Source of the DNA: a virus
DNA: 40,096 nt
Virus record (IMG/VR): IMGVR_UViG_3300027704_000058
Location: 1 to 40,096 of that record
Reading direction: 5' to 3' (one strand)
In this document: positions 16,208 through 24,010 of the stretch, piece after piece
How the letters are laid out: each line of letters opens with the position of its first letter
How positions within the stretch are numbered: the first letter of the stretch is position 1
The notes under the pieces: model-generated
Told to the model about the DNA's origin: nothing
Database searches by the model: none
The model's input: the letters and a program-made list of their open reading frames with translations, nothing else
Translations under genes and position numbers: made by a program

Positions 16208-16236
16208 ATTATAACACAAGTACTAGGGACTGTCAA
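16208..16236 (-). promoter_or_regulatory. Sigma70 consensus promoter of the queD-clpP-queE operon
   Basis: Minus strand: -35 TTGACA (16231-16236), 17 nt, -10 TATAAT (16208-16213), i.e. a perfect consensus match. A GATAAATA late-type box lies just upstream (16239-16246). Confidence 0.8.
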
Positions 16237-16246
16237 CATATTTATC

Positions 16247-16504
16247 TTATTCATTTGGAACTTCCTTTATATCTGTGACATTATTAAATGCCACTACACG
16301 TTTTACAAATTGCTTCTGAACATCTTGTACTTCATATTGTTCGCGTCTAGAATCTATTGTTAGTAATACTCCGTCACGTTCTTGTTTAACATACCCGTGA
16401 ATCGGCGAGTCAGCCAAGGCATACATTCCACCAAGCCTACCAAATTCATCAACTGGCCATTCGACAGTATACCTACAAGTGTATTTCTTATATGCTCTAG
16501 CCAT
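16247..16504 (-). CDS. Hypothetical small protein (85 aa)
   Basis: The frame is open from 16519, but MARAYKKYTC at 16504 is a likelier start: it overlaps the preceding stop by only 8 nt. The protein is beta-rich and basic-aromatic (CRYTVEWPVDEFGRLGG), with no membrane segment. It follows the phosphoribosyltransferase gene. The stop lies just before the queD promoter (with a GATAAATA box). Function unknown. Confidence 0.5.
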   Translation of the reverse strand: MARAYKKYTCRYTVEWPVDEFGRLGGMYALADSPIHGYVKQERDGVLLTIDSRREQYEVQDVQKQFVKRVVAFNNVTDIKEVPNE

Positions 16505-16979
16505 GGTATTCACCGACATTCTCCCATGGATAAACTAACCAAACATCTTCTTCTGCTTTGTTAACCTCATCACATGAATATTGAACACGGTCAAAGTCAC
16601 TTGATAAGTTTTCAGTCAAAACAGCGAAGCGAACATTGTCGTCACCGTTAAGTTTCCAGTCGTCAGCAATCCATTGAAATGTAGCACCAGTATCATTGAT
16701 GTCATCGACTACTAATATCTTCTTACCATTAAGAGCATCATTGGCCATCCAAGCAATACTATCACCTGACTTTCCAGTTTCACCATCACGTAAAGCAACC
16801 TTTACCGCTTCACATCTAATACCTGTCATGTTACTTAGAATAGTAGCAGGCACATTGCCTCCTCGTGTAACACCTACAATGTAATCTGGCTTCCATTCAC
16901 TATCGTAAAGTTGTGTGACTAGTTGTGTACACATTTTTTCTACATGCCCCCATGTATAAAACTTTTTCTTAATTGTCAT
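16497..16979 (-). CDS. Type I phosphoribosyltransferase (xanthine/hypoxanthine type)
   Basis: A 160-aa PRTase. The hallmark PRPP-binding motif is ILVVDDINDTGATF (acidic pair plus DTGAT loop). An early region reads DYIVGVTRGGNVPA, the usual strand-loop before it. It probably salvages a purine base with PRPP, as many T4-like marine phages carry such an enzyme. It sits 9 nt after the giant subtilisin gene with a strong TAGGAGAGGG site. Which base is used cannot be told from sequence alone; purine salvage in support of phage DNA synthesis is the natural reading. Confidence 0.85.
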   Translation of the reverse strand: MTIKKKFYTWGHVEKMCTQLVTQLYDSEWKPDYIVGVTRGGNVPATILSNMTGIRCEAVKVALRDGETGKSGDSIAWMANDALNGKKILVVDDINDTGATFQWIADDWKLNGDDNVRFAVLTENLSSDFDRVQYSCDEVNKAEEDVWLVYPWENVGEYHG

Positions 16980-16988
16980 TTCCCTCTC

Positions 16989-19900
16989 CTAAAATAACCA
17001 CTTAAATGAAGTAGTAATATTGTAATCGTCACCTACAGCAGTATCAAACCTGTGTACACCGCTTATGTCCCAATTAAAGTTTTCTTGCTTATATCCAAAG
17101 CCTAATCCTATGTCAGTTTCTACTTTAGCACTTTGACTCCATTCAGTATTAGTATAACTAACATCATTACCACTTCTGCTAGTAGGAGCGTTAATGTTCA
17201 TACTACCTGAGAATACACTAACTGGTTGACTAATGAAACTAGTCATGCTCCAGTTGTTATCAAGCATTGTATCGTTTTGTACTTTCCAACCGTAACTCAT
17301 TAAGTCATCACTATCATTAATAAGTGAATTACCTAGTGTAGCAACCTTAGTATAACCTAAGTTTAAATTAGCAGATACTCTGCTGTTTCCGTAATCCCAA
17401 CTTTCGCCTGTTTGTAAGAACGCTGTCTCTGTTCCACCAATATCAAACATACCATTAAAGTATCTACCTAAGTATGCTCCTTCTTCTTTCATATAACCAA
17501 ATGTAGTACCGTCTACTGTTACAGCAATACTGTCTGTACTATTTTCTTCTCTAAGGTGTACAGCAAAATCACTAGTACCAAATGATGTTAATCCGGCATA
17601 TTGTGTATATGAATGAAATGCTGTGTCAATTGGTACATTAGCATTAGCAAGTGGTATTAGCCATTCTCTGTTATATGCTATGTCGTCTATTTCTACTATC
17701 AACGAACTCAATGAACTAGGTAAATTATTATTACCCGCTACATATCCGTTTGAACTAACTGTATTACCATCTGCTCTTCCGGTTGTCGGAATACCTGTGG
17801 CGCCTATTGGGTTTGTGGCAGCCTTCATATCTAATCTACCTTGTCCGTCAATTCCAACATCATATCCACTATATGTTTTATCAGCAGTAGATAATATTAG
17901 GTCTACTGTATTAGAGCCTGTCATATGTGGCCACATTTGCCTAAGTAAAGCAACACTACCTGTTACAACAGGTGCCGCCATACTAGTTCCACTCATGCTA
18001 GTGTATTGGCTATCATAATTATCTAGCGATGTCATACTCTCCGGAGCTCTAATAAAGAAGTCACTTACAGTATATTCATCTTGACAGACATCATTTACGA
18101 CATCCCAACAAATGCCGCCAGCAGTAGCAGAGTATGAGTTGTTTGTGCCACTGGCAGAATCATATGATCCAACTATGATCACCCTGCCGTCTAACATTAA
18201 ACTACCGTCATCATTTGTGGCAGTAGCATACCAGCCCGGAGCCATAGCAATTTTTTGACTATTACCGGCACTATTAACAAGAATGATATCACTGTTAGCC
18301 ATATTAGCCTTTAAAGCATTGATTGAAGTCATCCCGCCATATACATAATCACCACTGTCGTTTTTTGCTATTACTTGATCTAGATTTACATAACCGCCAT
18401 TTTTCCAAACAGTCTTGTTCCATTTATATGTATTTTTATCAGCATCTATAAGTGATAACGATTGATATGTGTCCTGTGTATTATTAATATCACTGCCTAC
18501 TGTGTATCCGTCATTGAAACTAATATTACTATCCCAACGACTATTAATACTTAAATTAACAACATCAACATTATTGTCTTTAAAGAAATCCCAATAATTA
18601 GAATCTAAATAACCTAAACTTAACGACCTAACTACATATAGTTTAGAGTCAAATGCTACACCAACTGTACCTTCTCCGTCACGTTTAGCAACCATTGTGC
18701 CAGCTACGTGTGACCCGTGTCCATTCCAGTCTGTTGATTCGTTATTATAAACGCCACCGATTTGTCCATCTAGTTCGTCATGGTTAATATTAACACCTGT
18801 GTCAATAATACCAATGTTAACACCCTTACCCGTCCAACCCCTGGCCCAAGCACTATTAATACCTGCGGCTTCTATGTGTTGGTAACTTGTACCCGAGCCA
18901 TTGGCACGATTTTCATCTGTAAAAGCATATAAATTATTTAATGTACAACCTGAATAGTATCCACAATAGGCGTATACTTCACTAGTTAGAAAGGCATCAG
19001 GGCTACTTGAGAGTCCAGTAGTCTTAGTACCTAAGTCAGCTTCGTTATATGTAGTGCCATCATCGCCACCACCGGTTCCGCTATCTACAGTTGATATTAA
19101 TACACGCCCGGTACGAACAGGATTACTGTCAGTAATACCATGTTCCACAATGTTACCCGCTGATGTTCCAACAGTTTCTGTTTCTCCTGTTGTTGTGCTA
19201 GTTGTACCATCATCATATGTTTTTACAACATCAGTTCTTGTATAACTTACAGTATCATCTCTATATGAACTGTAAGTCCTTGTTACTGTGTAAGTATCTT
19301 TGTATGTTTTAGTTACTGTTCCTGTTACTTCGACAACAGTAGAGTCAGTTACTGATAGTGTTTCTGTTGCTCCGGTGGATATAACTACTCTCACAACCGC
19401 ACTAGTGTTCACAACATTGCTTACTGAAGATACTACATGTCTCGTATATGTAGTCTTAAGATCCGCGTCTGATTTATTAGTATCTTCGTTTACTTTTTCT
19501 TTTAGTTCTTTAAAGGCAGTACTATTATTATCTACGTTACCATTATCAGCACCGTATTGCCAAAACGTTTCATAGCCCTTGTAATATCGATCATACATAC
19601 CATCGGCTATGTCAATAGCTTCAGTTAATGTAACAGTTTCTGACAGACCGCTTTTATATGTAACAGTAACAGTCATACTATCTAATGTAAGTTTGTCAGC
19701 AGTTGACAACCCATCTACAGTTGCTTTTAATGTTGCTATTGCTTTAAAGCCAGCAACAGCAGATACAAAGTCGCCTTGCTCTACAGATACTAAAGCACTA
19801 ATATTATTTGTTTGTAATATACTTAAACTGTTATCAACTATTTTTACTTGTTGAATAATACTGTTTCCTAATGTATTAATGTTTACATCATTCGAATCTA

Positions 19901-20849
19901 CTTCTGACACTAGCACACTACCAGTCAAGGCACTAGCACCATCTGATACTGAATGTTCTACAACAGTACCTACTGTTCTACTTGTTTCTGATGCTGTTCC
20001 TTGTTCAGTACTAGTTGTTCCATCACCGTTTGTAGTTTTAACATCAGTCCTTGTATAATTTACAGTATCGTCTGTGTATGAACTGTATGTTGTTGTTATA
20101 GTATAAGTGTCAGTCCATGTACTCGTTACAGTACCTACTACTTCGATCCTAGTAAGGTCTGTTGTTGATTTAACTCTTGTATCATTTGTTTTAACTACTA
20201 CTCGTTCGGTGGCACTATATGTTACAACAACATTTTCTGTTGTCATGTCAGCCAAGTCGTATTTTGTTTGGATCTTTTCTTTTTGGTCTGTGGTGTTTGT
20301 AGCAATTTTCTGATCAAAAGCATTGTCATTTAGTAGCCATTGGTAATTGTCTGTTTCAAACGCTGACCCGTCTTTGTGGGCAGTAATAAAAGCATCTAGT
20401 TCCTTAATAACAACCATGTATGCTTTATATTCAGCATAGTTTGTTTTAAAGTTAGGATCGCTATCCATTAGAGTATTTAAATTAGGATCTATTACAGATT
20501 TTATTTGTTGCTCTACTTCTAGCAGATTTTTTAACATAGGTTGAAAGTCTTTTAAACTATTCAAATCACCTGTTGTTAAGTAAGCCATATAGGATAATGT
20601 TGCTTGTTCATCCATTCCCATTAAGGCACCTGCCATCCCGTCCATTTTTTCAACGAGAGCCATAGTCGCACTTGTATTCCCCGACCATGTAGCATTAGAA
20701 TTAAGAACACTTGTGTCAATTGCTAAACTAACAGTTTTCATTGTGTTAGCAACTGTGCTAGGTGATCCACCGCCACCACTGCCACAAGCAGATAATAGAC
20801 TTATAAAAAGTCCTGTTAAGATAAGTTTGATTGTTTTACTTAGAAACAT
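16989..20849 (-). CDS. Large S8 (subtilisin-like) lipoprotein protease with autotransporter-like C-terminus
   Basis: A 1286-aa secreted protease. The N-terminus has a lipoprotein signal peptide with lipobox LLSAC followed by a GSGGGGSPS stretch. About residues 60-640 are Thr/Ser/Val-rich and include two related blocks (about 196-316 and 470-596). The S8 catalytic domain covers about 670-1000, with GIIDTGVNINH (Asp near 683), NGHGSHVAGT (His near 715) and SGTSMAAPV (Ser near 955). The last 280 residues are strand-rich and end WLF, as in outer-membrane barrels. The order (lipoprotein signal, S8 domain, barrel-sized tail) recalls Neisseria NalP, a known lipoprotein autotransporter. It has its own strong promoter. 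Role in infection unknown: surface processing, superinfection exclusion or host defence are possibilities. Confidence 0.88.
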   Translation of the reverse strand: MFLSKTIKLILTGLFISLLSACGSGGGGSPSTVANTMKTVSLAIDTSVLNSNATWSGNTSATMALVEKMDGMAGALMGMDEQATLSYMAYLTTGDLNSLKDFQPMLKNLLEVEQQIKSVIDPNLNTLMDSDPNFKTNYAEYKAYMVVIKELDAFITAHKDGSAFETDNYQWLLNDNAFDQKIATNTTDQKEKIQTKYDLADMTTENVVVTYSATERVVVKTNDTRVKSTTDLTRIEVVGTVTSTWTDTYTITTTYSSYTDDTVNYTRTDVKTTNGDGTTSTEQGTASETSRTVGTVVEHSVSDGASALTGSVLVSEVDSNDVNINTLGNSIIQQVKIVDNSLSILQTNNISALVSVEQGDFVSAVAGFKAIATLKATVDGLSTADKLTLDSMTVTVTYKSGLSETVTLTEAIDIADGMYDRYYKGYETFWQYGADNGNVDNNSTAFKELKEKVNEDTNKSDADLKTTYTRHVVSSVSNVVNTSAVVRVVISTGATETLSVTDSTVVEVTGTVTKTYKDTYTVTRTYSSYRDDTVSYTRTDVVKTYDDGTTSTTTGETETVGTSAGNIVEHGITDSNPVRTGRVLISTVDSGTGGGDDGTTYNEADLGTKTTGLSSSPDAFLTSEVYAYCGYYSGCTLNNLYAFTDENRANGSGTSYQHIEAAGINSAWARGWTGKGVNIGIIDTGVNINHDELDGQIGGVYNNESTDWNGHGSHVAGTMVAKRDGEGTVGVAFDSKLYVVRSLSLGYLDSNYWDFFKDNNVDVVNLSINSRWDSNISFNDGYTVGSDINNTQDTYQSLSLIDADKNTYKWNKTVWKNGGYVNLDQVIAKNDSGDYVYGGMTSINALKANMANSDIILVNSAGNSQKIAMAPGWYATATNDDGSLMLDGRVIIVGSYDSASGTNNSYSATAGGICWDVVNDVCQDEYTVSDFFIRAPESMTSLDNYDSQYTSMSGTSMAAPVVTGSVALLRQMWPHMTGSNTVDLILSTADKTYSGYDVGIDGQGRLDMKAATNPIGATGIPTTGRADGNTVSSNGYVAGNNNLPSSLSSLIVEIDDIAYNREWLIPLANANVPIDTAFHSYTQYAGLTSFGTSDFAVHLREENSTDSIAVTVDGTTFGYMKEEGAYLGRYFNGMFDIGGTETAFLQTGESWDYGNSRVSANLNLGYTKVATLGNSLINDSDDLMSYGWKVQNDTMLDNNWSMTSFISQPVSVFSGSMNINAPTSRSGNDVSYTNTEWSQSAKVETDIGLGFGYKQENFNWDISGVHRFDTAVGDDYNITTSFKWLF

Positions 20850-20881
20850 TTGTACTCCCTTTTATTAACTTAATACTATGT

Positions 20882-20910
20882 ATTATACACTCATTAAGGC
20901 CAAAGGTCAA
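20882..20910 (-). promoter_or_regulatory. Sigma70-type promoter of the S8 lipoprotein gene
   Basis: Minus strand: -35 TTGACC (20905-20910), 17 nt, -10 TATAAT (20882-20887). The leader to the ATG is about 30 nt and ends in AAAGGGAG. Nearly identical in sequence to the MoxR promoter. Confidence 0.75.
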
Positions 20911-20920
20911 CCATTTTCTA

Positions 20921-20960
20921 GTGATTTAGGTGTTTTTTTAGGTGATTTAGGTGTTTTTTA
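20921..20960. repeat. Two tandem 21-bp direct repeats upstream of the S8 promoter
   Basis: The unit GTGATTTAGGTGTTTTTTTA starts at 20921, and a near-identical copy starts at 20942 (period 21 bp). The second copy overlaps the last codons and stop of the 127-aa secreted protein gene. Each copy carries a T/A-tract, about two helical turns apart, directly upstream of the -35 box, as UP elements or regulator sites are placed. Confidence 0.7.
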
Positions 20961-21330
20961 TAGTATTTTCAAAAGTACTATAACAAGATTGTGTAGTAGT
21001 GTTGATTACTTCAGTTAATCCTACATGTTGGTTATGAGATATTAAAACATATTCTACAGAATTTTCTAATTCTAATTCTAATTGTTCTCGACCAAGTGTA
21101 CCTTCTGGTACTACTTTATAAAAGGATTTTTTAACATGAACTATTGCTGTATTGTAGGTAATACCCCAATCAGCATAGTTATATAGTTTTTTGGCTAGTT
21201 TTTCTATTGTGGGACAAAGGGTGTCCAAAGTTGCCTGATAGGCATCTGATATAGCGTTGTTCGAATTGTTAGGGTTAGCTAGGGTTTGCCCTGCTACCAT
21301 TAATAATATTATAAGGTAAATCTTTTTCAC
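20947..21330 (-). CDS. Secreted hypothetical protein (127 aa)
   Basis: It starts with GTG at 21328-21330 (GGAG lies 8-12 nt before). The first 18 residues are a classic signal peptide (KKIYLIILLMVAGQTLA), giving a mature chain with an Asn-rich start and two Cys (about 39 and 117) that could form a disulfide. The mature part is mixed helix/strand with no recognised motif. It lies upstream of the subtilisin gene, whose promoter sits just behind it. It may be a periplasmic partner or inhibitor of that protease, but this is only inferred from closeness. Confidence 0.6.
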   Translation of the reverse strand: MKKIYLIILLMVAGQTLANPNNSNNAISDAYQATLDTLCPTIEKLAKKLYNYADWGITYNTAIVHVKKSFYKVVPEGTLGREQLELELENSVEYVLISHNQHVGLTEVINTTTQSCYSTFENTIKNT

Positions 21331-21511
21331 GGTGATCTCCGATAAAAGGTGAATTCAATTCCCACGGTAAAACAGGTATTGAACTCGTATAGTTAGTTAA
21401 GGAATAACTTACCGTTAAACTCTTGTTTAAATTTATTAATAGAAAACACAACATTGAATTGTTCATTAGTCAAGTGTTATTAATTTATTAGTAATAATTT
21501 AAAAAATTGTC

Positions 21512-21715
21512 TTATAGTTTTTTAATATTGATCGCAGTAGGTTTTCCTCTGTTCTCGCCAACATCATAAGATATAGAATCACCTTCGGTGATTTGGTCTA
21601 TACCAGACTCTTGTAAAGCGGAAACATGTAGGAAGATATCTTTACCTTCTTCGCCAGTATCTATAAAACCAAAACCCTTTGTAGGGTTAAACCATTTTAT
21701 TGTGCCAGTGCTCAT
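21512..21715 (-). CDS. CspA-family cold shock protein
   Basis: A 67-aa single cold-shock domain, full length for the family. RNP1 is KGFGFID and RNP2 DIFLHVSAL, with the expected first strand GTIKWFNPTKGFGF. It binds single-stranded nucleic acid and acts as an RNA chaperone or transcription antiterminator. The ATG at 21713-21715 overlaps the preceding stop by 4 nt. It lies in an early-type unit with a winged-helix protein and a small membrane protein, so it could help phage transcripts in a cold sea host. Confidence 0.92.
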   Translation of the reverse strand: MSTGTIKWFNPTKGFGFIDTGEEGKDIFLHVSALQESGIDQITEGDSISYDVGENRGKPTAINIKKL

Positions 21716-21966
21716 TGTGTTCCTTCGTTGTTGTGTTTATTAATAATAGTACTTTCTAGTAAATCTATTACCAAAGCATTATCGACTTTAAAGTAATCGA
21801 AGTCTTGAGAAATAGATCCCATCTCTGTTGACAGTTCATTATAAACTGCATCAATGTTGGCGCCTAAATCATCAAGCCTATTAAGCATTGAATTGATCGA
21901 GAAGCCTATCCAAAACAATAGTACTATAAGTATTGTTCTAAATAAAGTTAGTAGTGTTATTTTCAT
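21712..21966 (-). CDS. Small membrane-anchored coiled-coil protein (84 aa)
   Basis: An N-terminal hydrophobic helix (LLTLFRTILIVLLFWIGF) serves as membrane anchor, followed by a predominantly helical, acidic tail with heptad-like leucines (DDLGANIDAVYNELST). It overlaps the cold-shock gene by 4 nt, so the two are co-translated. Function unknown. Confidence 0.55.
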   Translation of the reverse strand: MKITLLTLFRTILIVLLFWIGFSINSMLNRLDDLGANIDAVYNELSTEMGSISQDFDYFKVDNALVIDLLESTIINKHNNEGTQ

Positions 21967-21967
21967 A

Positions 21968-22297
21968 TTAAATCTCCACTTTGATTAGTTTTAGTACATT
22001 AGTAGACGGTATTACAGTACTTGACCCACCCTCACCAATCTCACCATCTTTACCAAAATTAAAGTCACTCATTAATACATGAGTTTCTTTATCTTTCTTA
22101 ACAAGCCATCCTGTGCTAACACATGTAGCCGGTTTACTTGCTTGTATATCTTTAAGTGATCTCCAACTTGGGTCACTTTCAATATCTTTCCAATAAGCAA
22201 TATAAAAACCAAAAGTGTTCATAGGCTTATGAAAGTCAGGCAAAACGGCCGAAGCCGTTTTAACCTTATGCTTTTTAGACGATTGTCTATTAAGCAT
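21968..22297 (-). CDS. Hypothetical phage protein (109 aa)
   Basis: A basic start (NRQSSKKHKVKTASAV), then a strand-rich globular region with NTFGFYIAYWKDIESD. The ATG follows the stop of the winged-helix gene immediately. No membrane segment or catalytic motif. It probably acts with the upstream DNA-binding protein, but this is not shown by sequence. Confidence 0.55.
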   Translation of the reverse strand: MLNRQSSKKHKVKTASAVLPDFHKPMNTFGFYIAYWKDIESDPSWRSLKDIQASKPATCVSTGWLVKKDKETHVLMSDFNFGKDGEIGEGGSSTVIPSTNVLKLIKVEI

Positions 22298-22546
22298 TTA
22301 TACGGCTGTTGTAGCCATTGCTTTGTAACCAGCAGAGATAATCTTGCGGCTAGCAGTACCTAAACGGTACTTAGAAACGCCAGTTTTCTTAGCGTTAAGA
22401 TAAATCGGATATCCAGCAAAACGTAGTGATTGTACTACTGATTGTGGGTTACCAGCACCAAAACGTGAAGCGATTTGTTTTGAAGTTAGTTCCTGTCCTT
22501 TTTCGAATGCCTCTAGCACACGAGCGTTAATTGTTTTCTTAGTCAT
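22298..22546 (-). CDS. Winged-helix DNA-binding protein (82 aa)
   Basis: The pattern ELTSKQIASRFGAGNPQSVV followed by SLRFAGYPIYLN is a helix-turn-helix with a following wing, the layout of small phage transcription regulators. It is preceded by a strong GGAGG site and a consensus sigma70 promoter (22616-22644). It heads a run (winged-helix, 109-aa protein, membrane protein, cold-shock protein) that looks like an early expression unit. Such proteins usually repress or switch phage promoters. Which ones it binds cannot be told here. Confidence 0.75.
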   Translation of the reverse strand: MTKKTINARVLEAFEKGQELTSKQIASRFGAGNPQSVVQSLRFAGYPIYLNAKKTGVSKYRLGTASRKIISAGYKAMATTAV

Positions 22547-22615
22547 TTTAAATTACCCTCCATAGGTATTTGTTTTAGTAATACTAGATTAAAGTTTTTC
22601 TTAACTAGTGTGTTT

Positions 22616-22644
22616 ATTATAGCAAACTTTACCCATGATGTCAA
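22616..22644 (-). promoter_or_regulatory. Sigma70 consensus promoter of the winged-helix gene
   Basis: Minus strand: -35 TTGACA (22639-22644), 17 nt, -10 TATAAT (22616-22621). The leader to the ATG is about 65 nt and carries GGAGG. It lies just after the terminator of the peroxiredoxin unit. Confidence 0.75.
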
Positions 22645-22675
22645 CCTTTTTTTTTAACTTTTTCCAATTATCTCC

Positions 22676-22704
22676 AAAAAAATAGGAAACCTTAAGTTCC
22701 CTAT
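22676..22704 (-). terminator. Intrinsic terminator after the peroxiredoxin gene
   Basis: Minus strand: stem ATAGGGAAC (22696-22704), loop TTAAG, stem GTTTCCTAT (22682-22690), i.e. nine pairs with one G-T, followed by seven Ts (22676-22682). It closes the folE-peroxiredoxin run and separates it from the next promoter. Confidence 0.85.
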
Positions 22705-22729
22705 CTTCTACCCATTTGTTATCCTAACC

Positions 22730-23263
22730 TTATTTTAATTTATCTTTGCCGTAGTCGCCAGTCATCCAGTTAATAACTGTACCTGGATCTGTATTTGAAT
22801 ATGGATCAATTGAAGCATTGTCTGTTTTGCCTTCTTCAACCCATTGCTTAATAATTACACCGTTTTTAATAACCATAGCATATCGCCATGACCTAACACC
22901 CATACCGTCAATTTGTTTATCTACGAGTTGTTCCATACGTTTAGTAAACATGCCATTGCCGTCTGGCAATAGTTTAACATTTTCGATTCCTAAATCTTTG
23001 CCCCAAGCATTCATTACAAACGAGTCGTTTACTGATACACAATAAACTTCGTCGATGCCTTCGTCTTTAAATTCTTGATACCTATCCTCGTATCCCGGTA
23101 AATGCTGTGTAGAACAAGTTGGAGTAAAAGCGCCTGGTACTGAAAATAGTACAACTGTCTTACCTTTAAACCAAAAGTCACTATCTACTGTTTCGTAACT
23201 CCCGTCCACTCTCATTTTCCATTGAATAAAAGGTACGTCGTGGCCTTCCTTATGTTTTGCCAT
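22730..23263 (-). CDS. Peroxiredoxin (Prx5/type II-like)
   Basis: A 177-aa thiol peroxidase with the peroxidatic-cysteine motif SVPGAFTPTCS (Cys about 50), the exact form seen in Prx5-type proteins. The C-terminal half reads YCVSVNDSFVMNAWGKDLG and DGNGMFTKRM, also Prx5-like. It reduces peroxides and could protect the phage or its dying host from oxidative stress. It follows a T4-late-like TATAAATA box and GGAG site, and is closed by a strong intrinsic terminator, so it may be expressed late as a separate transcript. Confidence 0.9.
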   Translation of the reverse strand: MAKHKEGHDVPFIQWKMRVDGSYETVDSDFWFKGKTVVLFSVPGAFTPTCSTQHLPGYEDRYQEFKDEGIDEVYCVSVNDSFVMNAWGKDLGIENVKLLPDGNGMFTKRMEQLVDKQIDGMGVRSWRYAMVIKNGVIIKQWVEEGKTDNASIDPYSNTDPGTVINWMTGDYGKDKLK

Positions 23264-23287
23264 TATATTTTCTCCAATTGTTAATAA

Positions 23288-23295
23288 TATTTATA
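23288..23295 (-). promoter_or_regulatory. T4-late-type promoter box of peroxiredoxin
   Basis: Exact TATAAATA on the minus strand, 25 nt before the ATG, with the GGAGAAA ribosome site in between. The spacing suits a late promoter with a short leader. Confidence 0.5.
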
Positions 23296-23299
23296 TTTA

Positions 23300-23974
23300 T
23301 CATGAATGACCTTTCATACTTAAACAAATATCATAAAATTCTTGTTTAAGTGCTGGGTCTGTGTTAAAAGCACCTAACATGATAGCTGTTGTCATGTCAG
23401 ACTCATGCTCACGTACTCCCCTATGGGTCATACAGTGATGTTCGGCTTTTACTACGACTGCTACATTTGGTGTCTTAGCAAAAGTTACAAGTTCTTCAGC
23501 AATCTGTGTTGTCATTTCCTCTTGAATTTGAGGACGTTCAGATATATGATGAACTAATCTGTTAAACTTACTTAATCCAATAACTTCGTCTTCTGGTATG
23601 ATACCAATCCATGCTTTTCCTACAATATTCTGAAAGTGATGAGCACAAGTTGATCTAATGCTAATTGGTCCTGAAGTATATAAACTTTTATACCCCATAT
23701 TAGGGAATGAAGTTATTCGTGGGGAAGGTGTGTACCTGCCGCCAAATATTTCTTTAATATACATTTTAGCCACACGCCTTGCTGTGTCGCCTGTATTATG
23801 ATCGTGTTCAGTATCAATAACCAAACTCTCCATAACACCTTGTAACTTCTTTTCTACTTCATTTTGTAGTAAATCTAATTCTCCTTCTTCAATAAAGTCA
23901 GATATATTATCATTACAATGAAACCTTTTGTTCTTTGCTAATAGTCTTTGTCTTATTACGTTGCTTATTTCCAT
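23300..23974 (-). CDS. folE: FolE, GTP cyclohydrolase I
   Basis: A 224-aa enzyme that opens GTP to 7,8-dihydroneopterin triphosphate, the first step of the 7-deazaguanine and folate routes. Zinc ligands are visible as STCAHHF (Cys110, His113) and EHHCMTHRGV (Cys181), the same numbering as the E. coli enzyme. The glycine-rich and GxTARRVAKMY (about 62-72) segments of the family are present. Since QueD and QueE are in the same window, its product most likely feeds the deazaguanine pathway rather than folate. The start has a clear CGGAGAGA site. Confidence 0.95.
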   Translation of the reverse strand: MEISNVIRQRLLAKNKRFHCNDNISDFIEEGELDLLQNEVEKKLQGVMESLVIDTEHDHNTGDTARRVAKMYIKEIFGGRYTPSPRITSFPNMGYKSLYTSGPISIRSTCAHHFQNIVGKAWIGIIPEDEVIGLSKFNRLVHHISERPQIQEEMTTQIAEELVTFAKTPNVAVVVKAEHHCMTHRGVREHESDMTTAIMLGAFNTDPALKQEFYDICLSMKGHS

Positions 23975-24010
23975 TATTGTCTCTCCGAGTTATAGACGTG
24001 GATGTCTAAG

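Noticed and set aside
21364-21415. Possible short tRNA at the ACGGTAA/TTACCGT stem
   Set aside because: Only 52 nt and no proper T or anticodon arm, so a simple inverted repeat is the better reading.
21275-21466. 63-aa minus-strand reading frame in the gap before the secreted protein gene
   Set aside because: It overlaps the signal-peptide region of the real gene by 56 nt, has no ribosome site and no conserved-looking domain.
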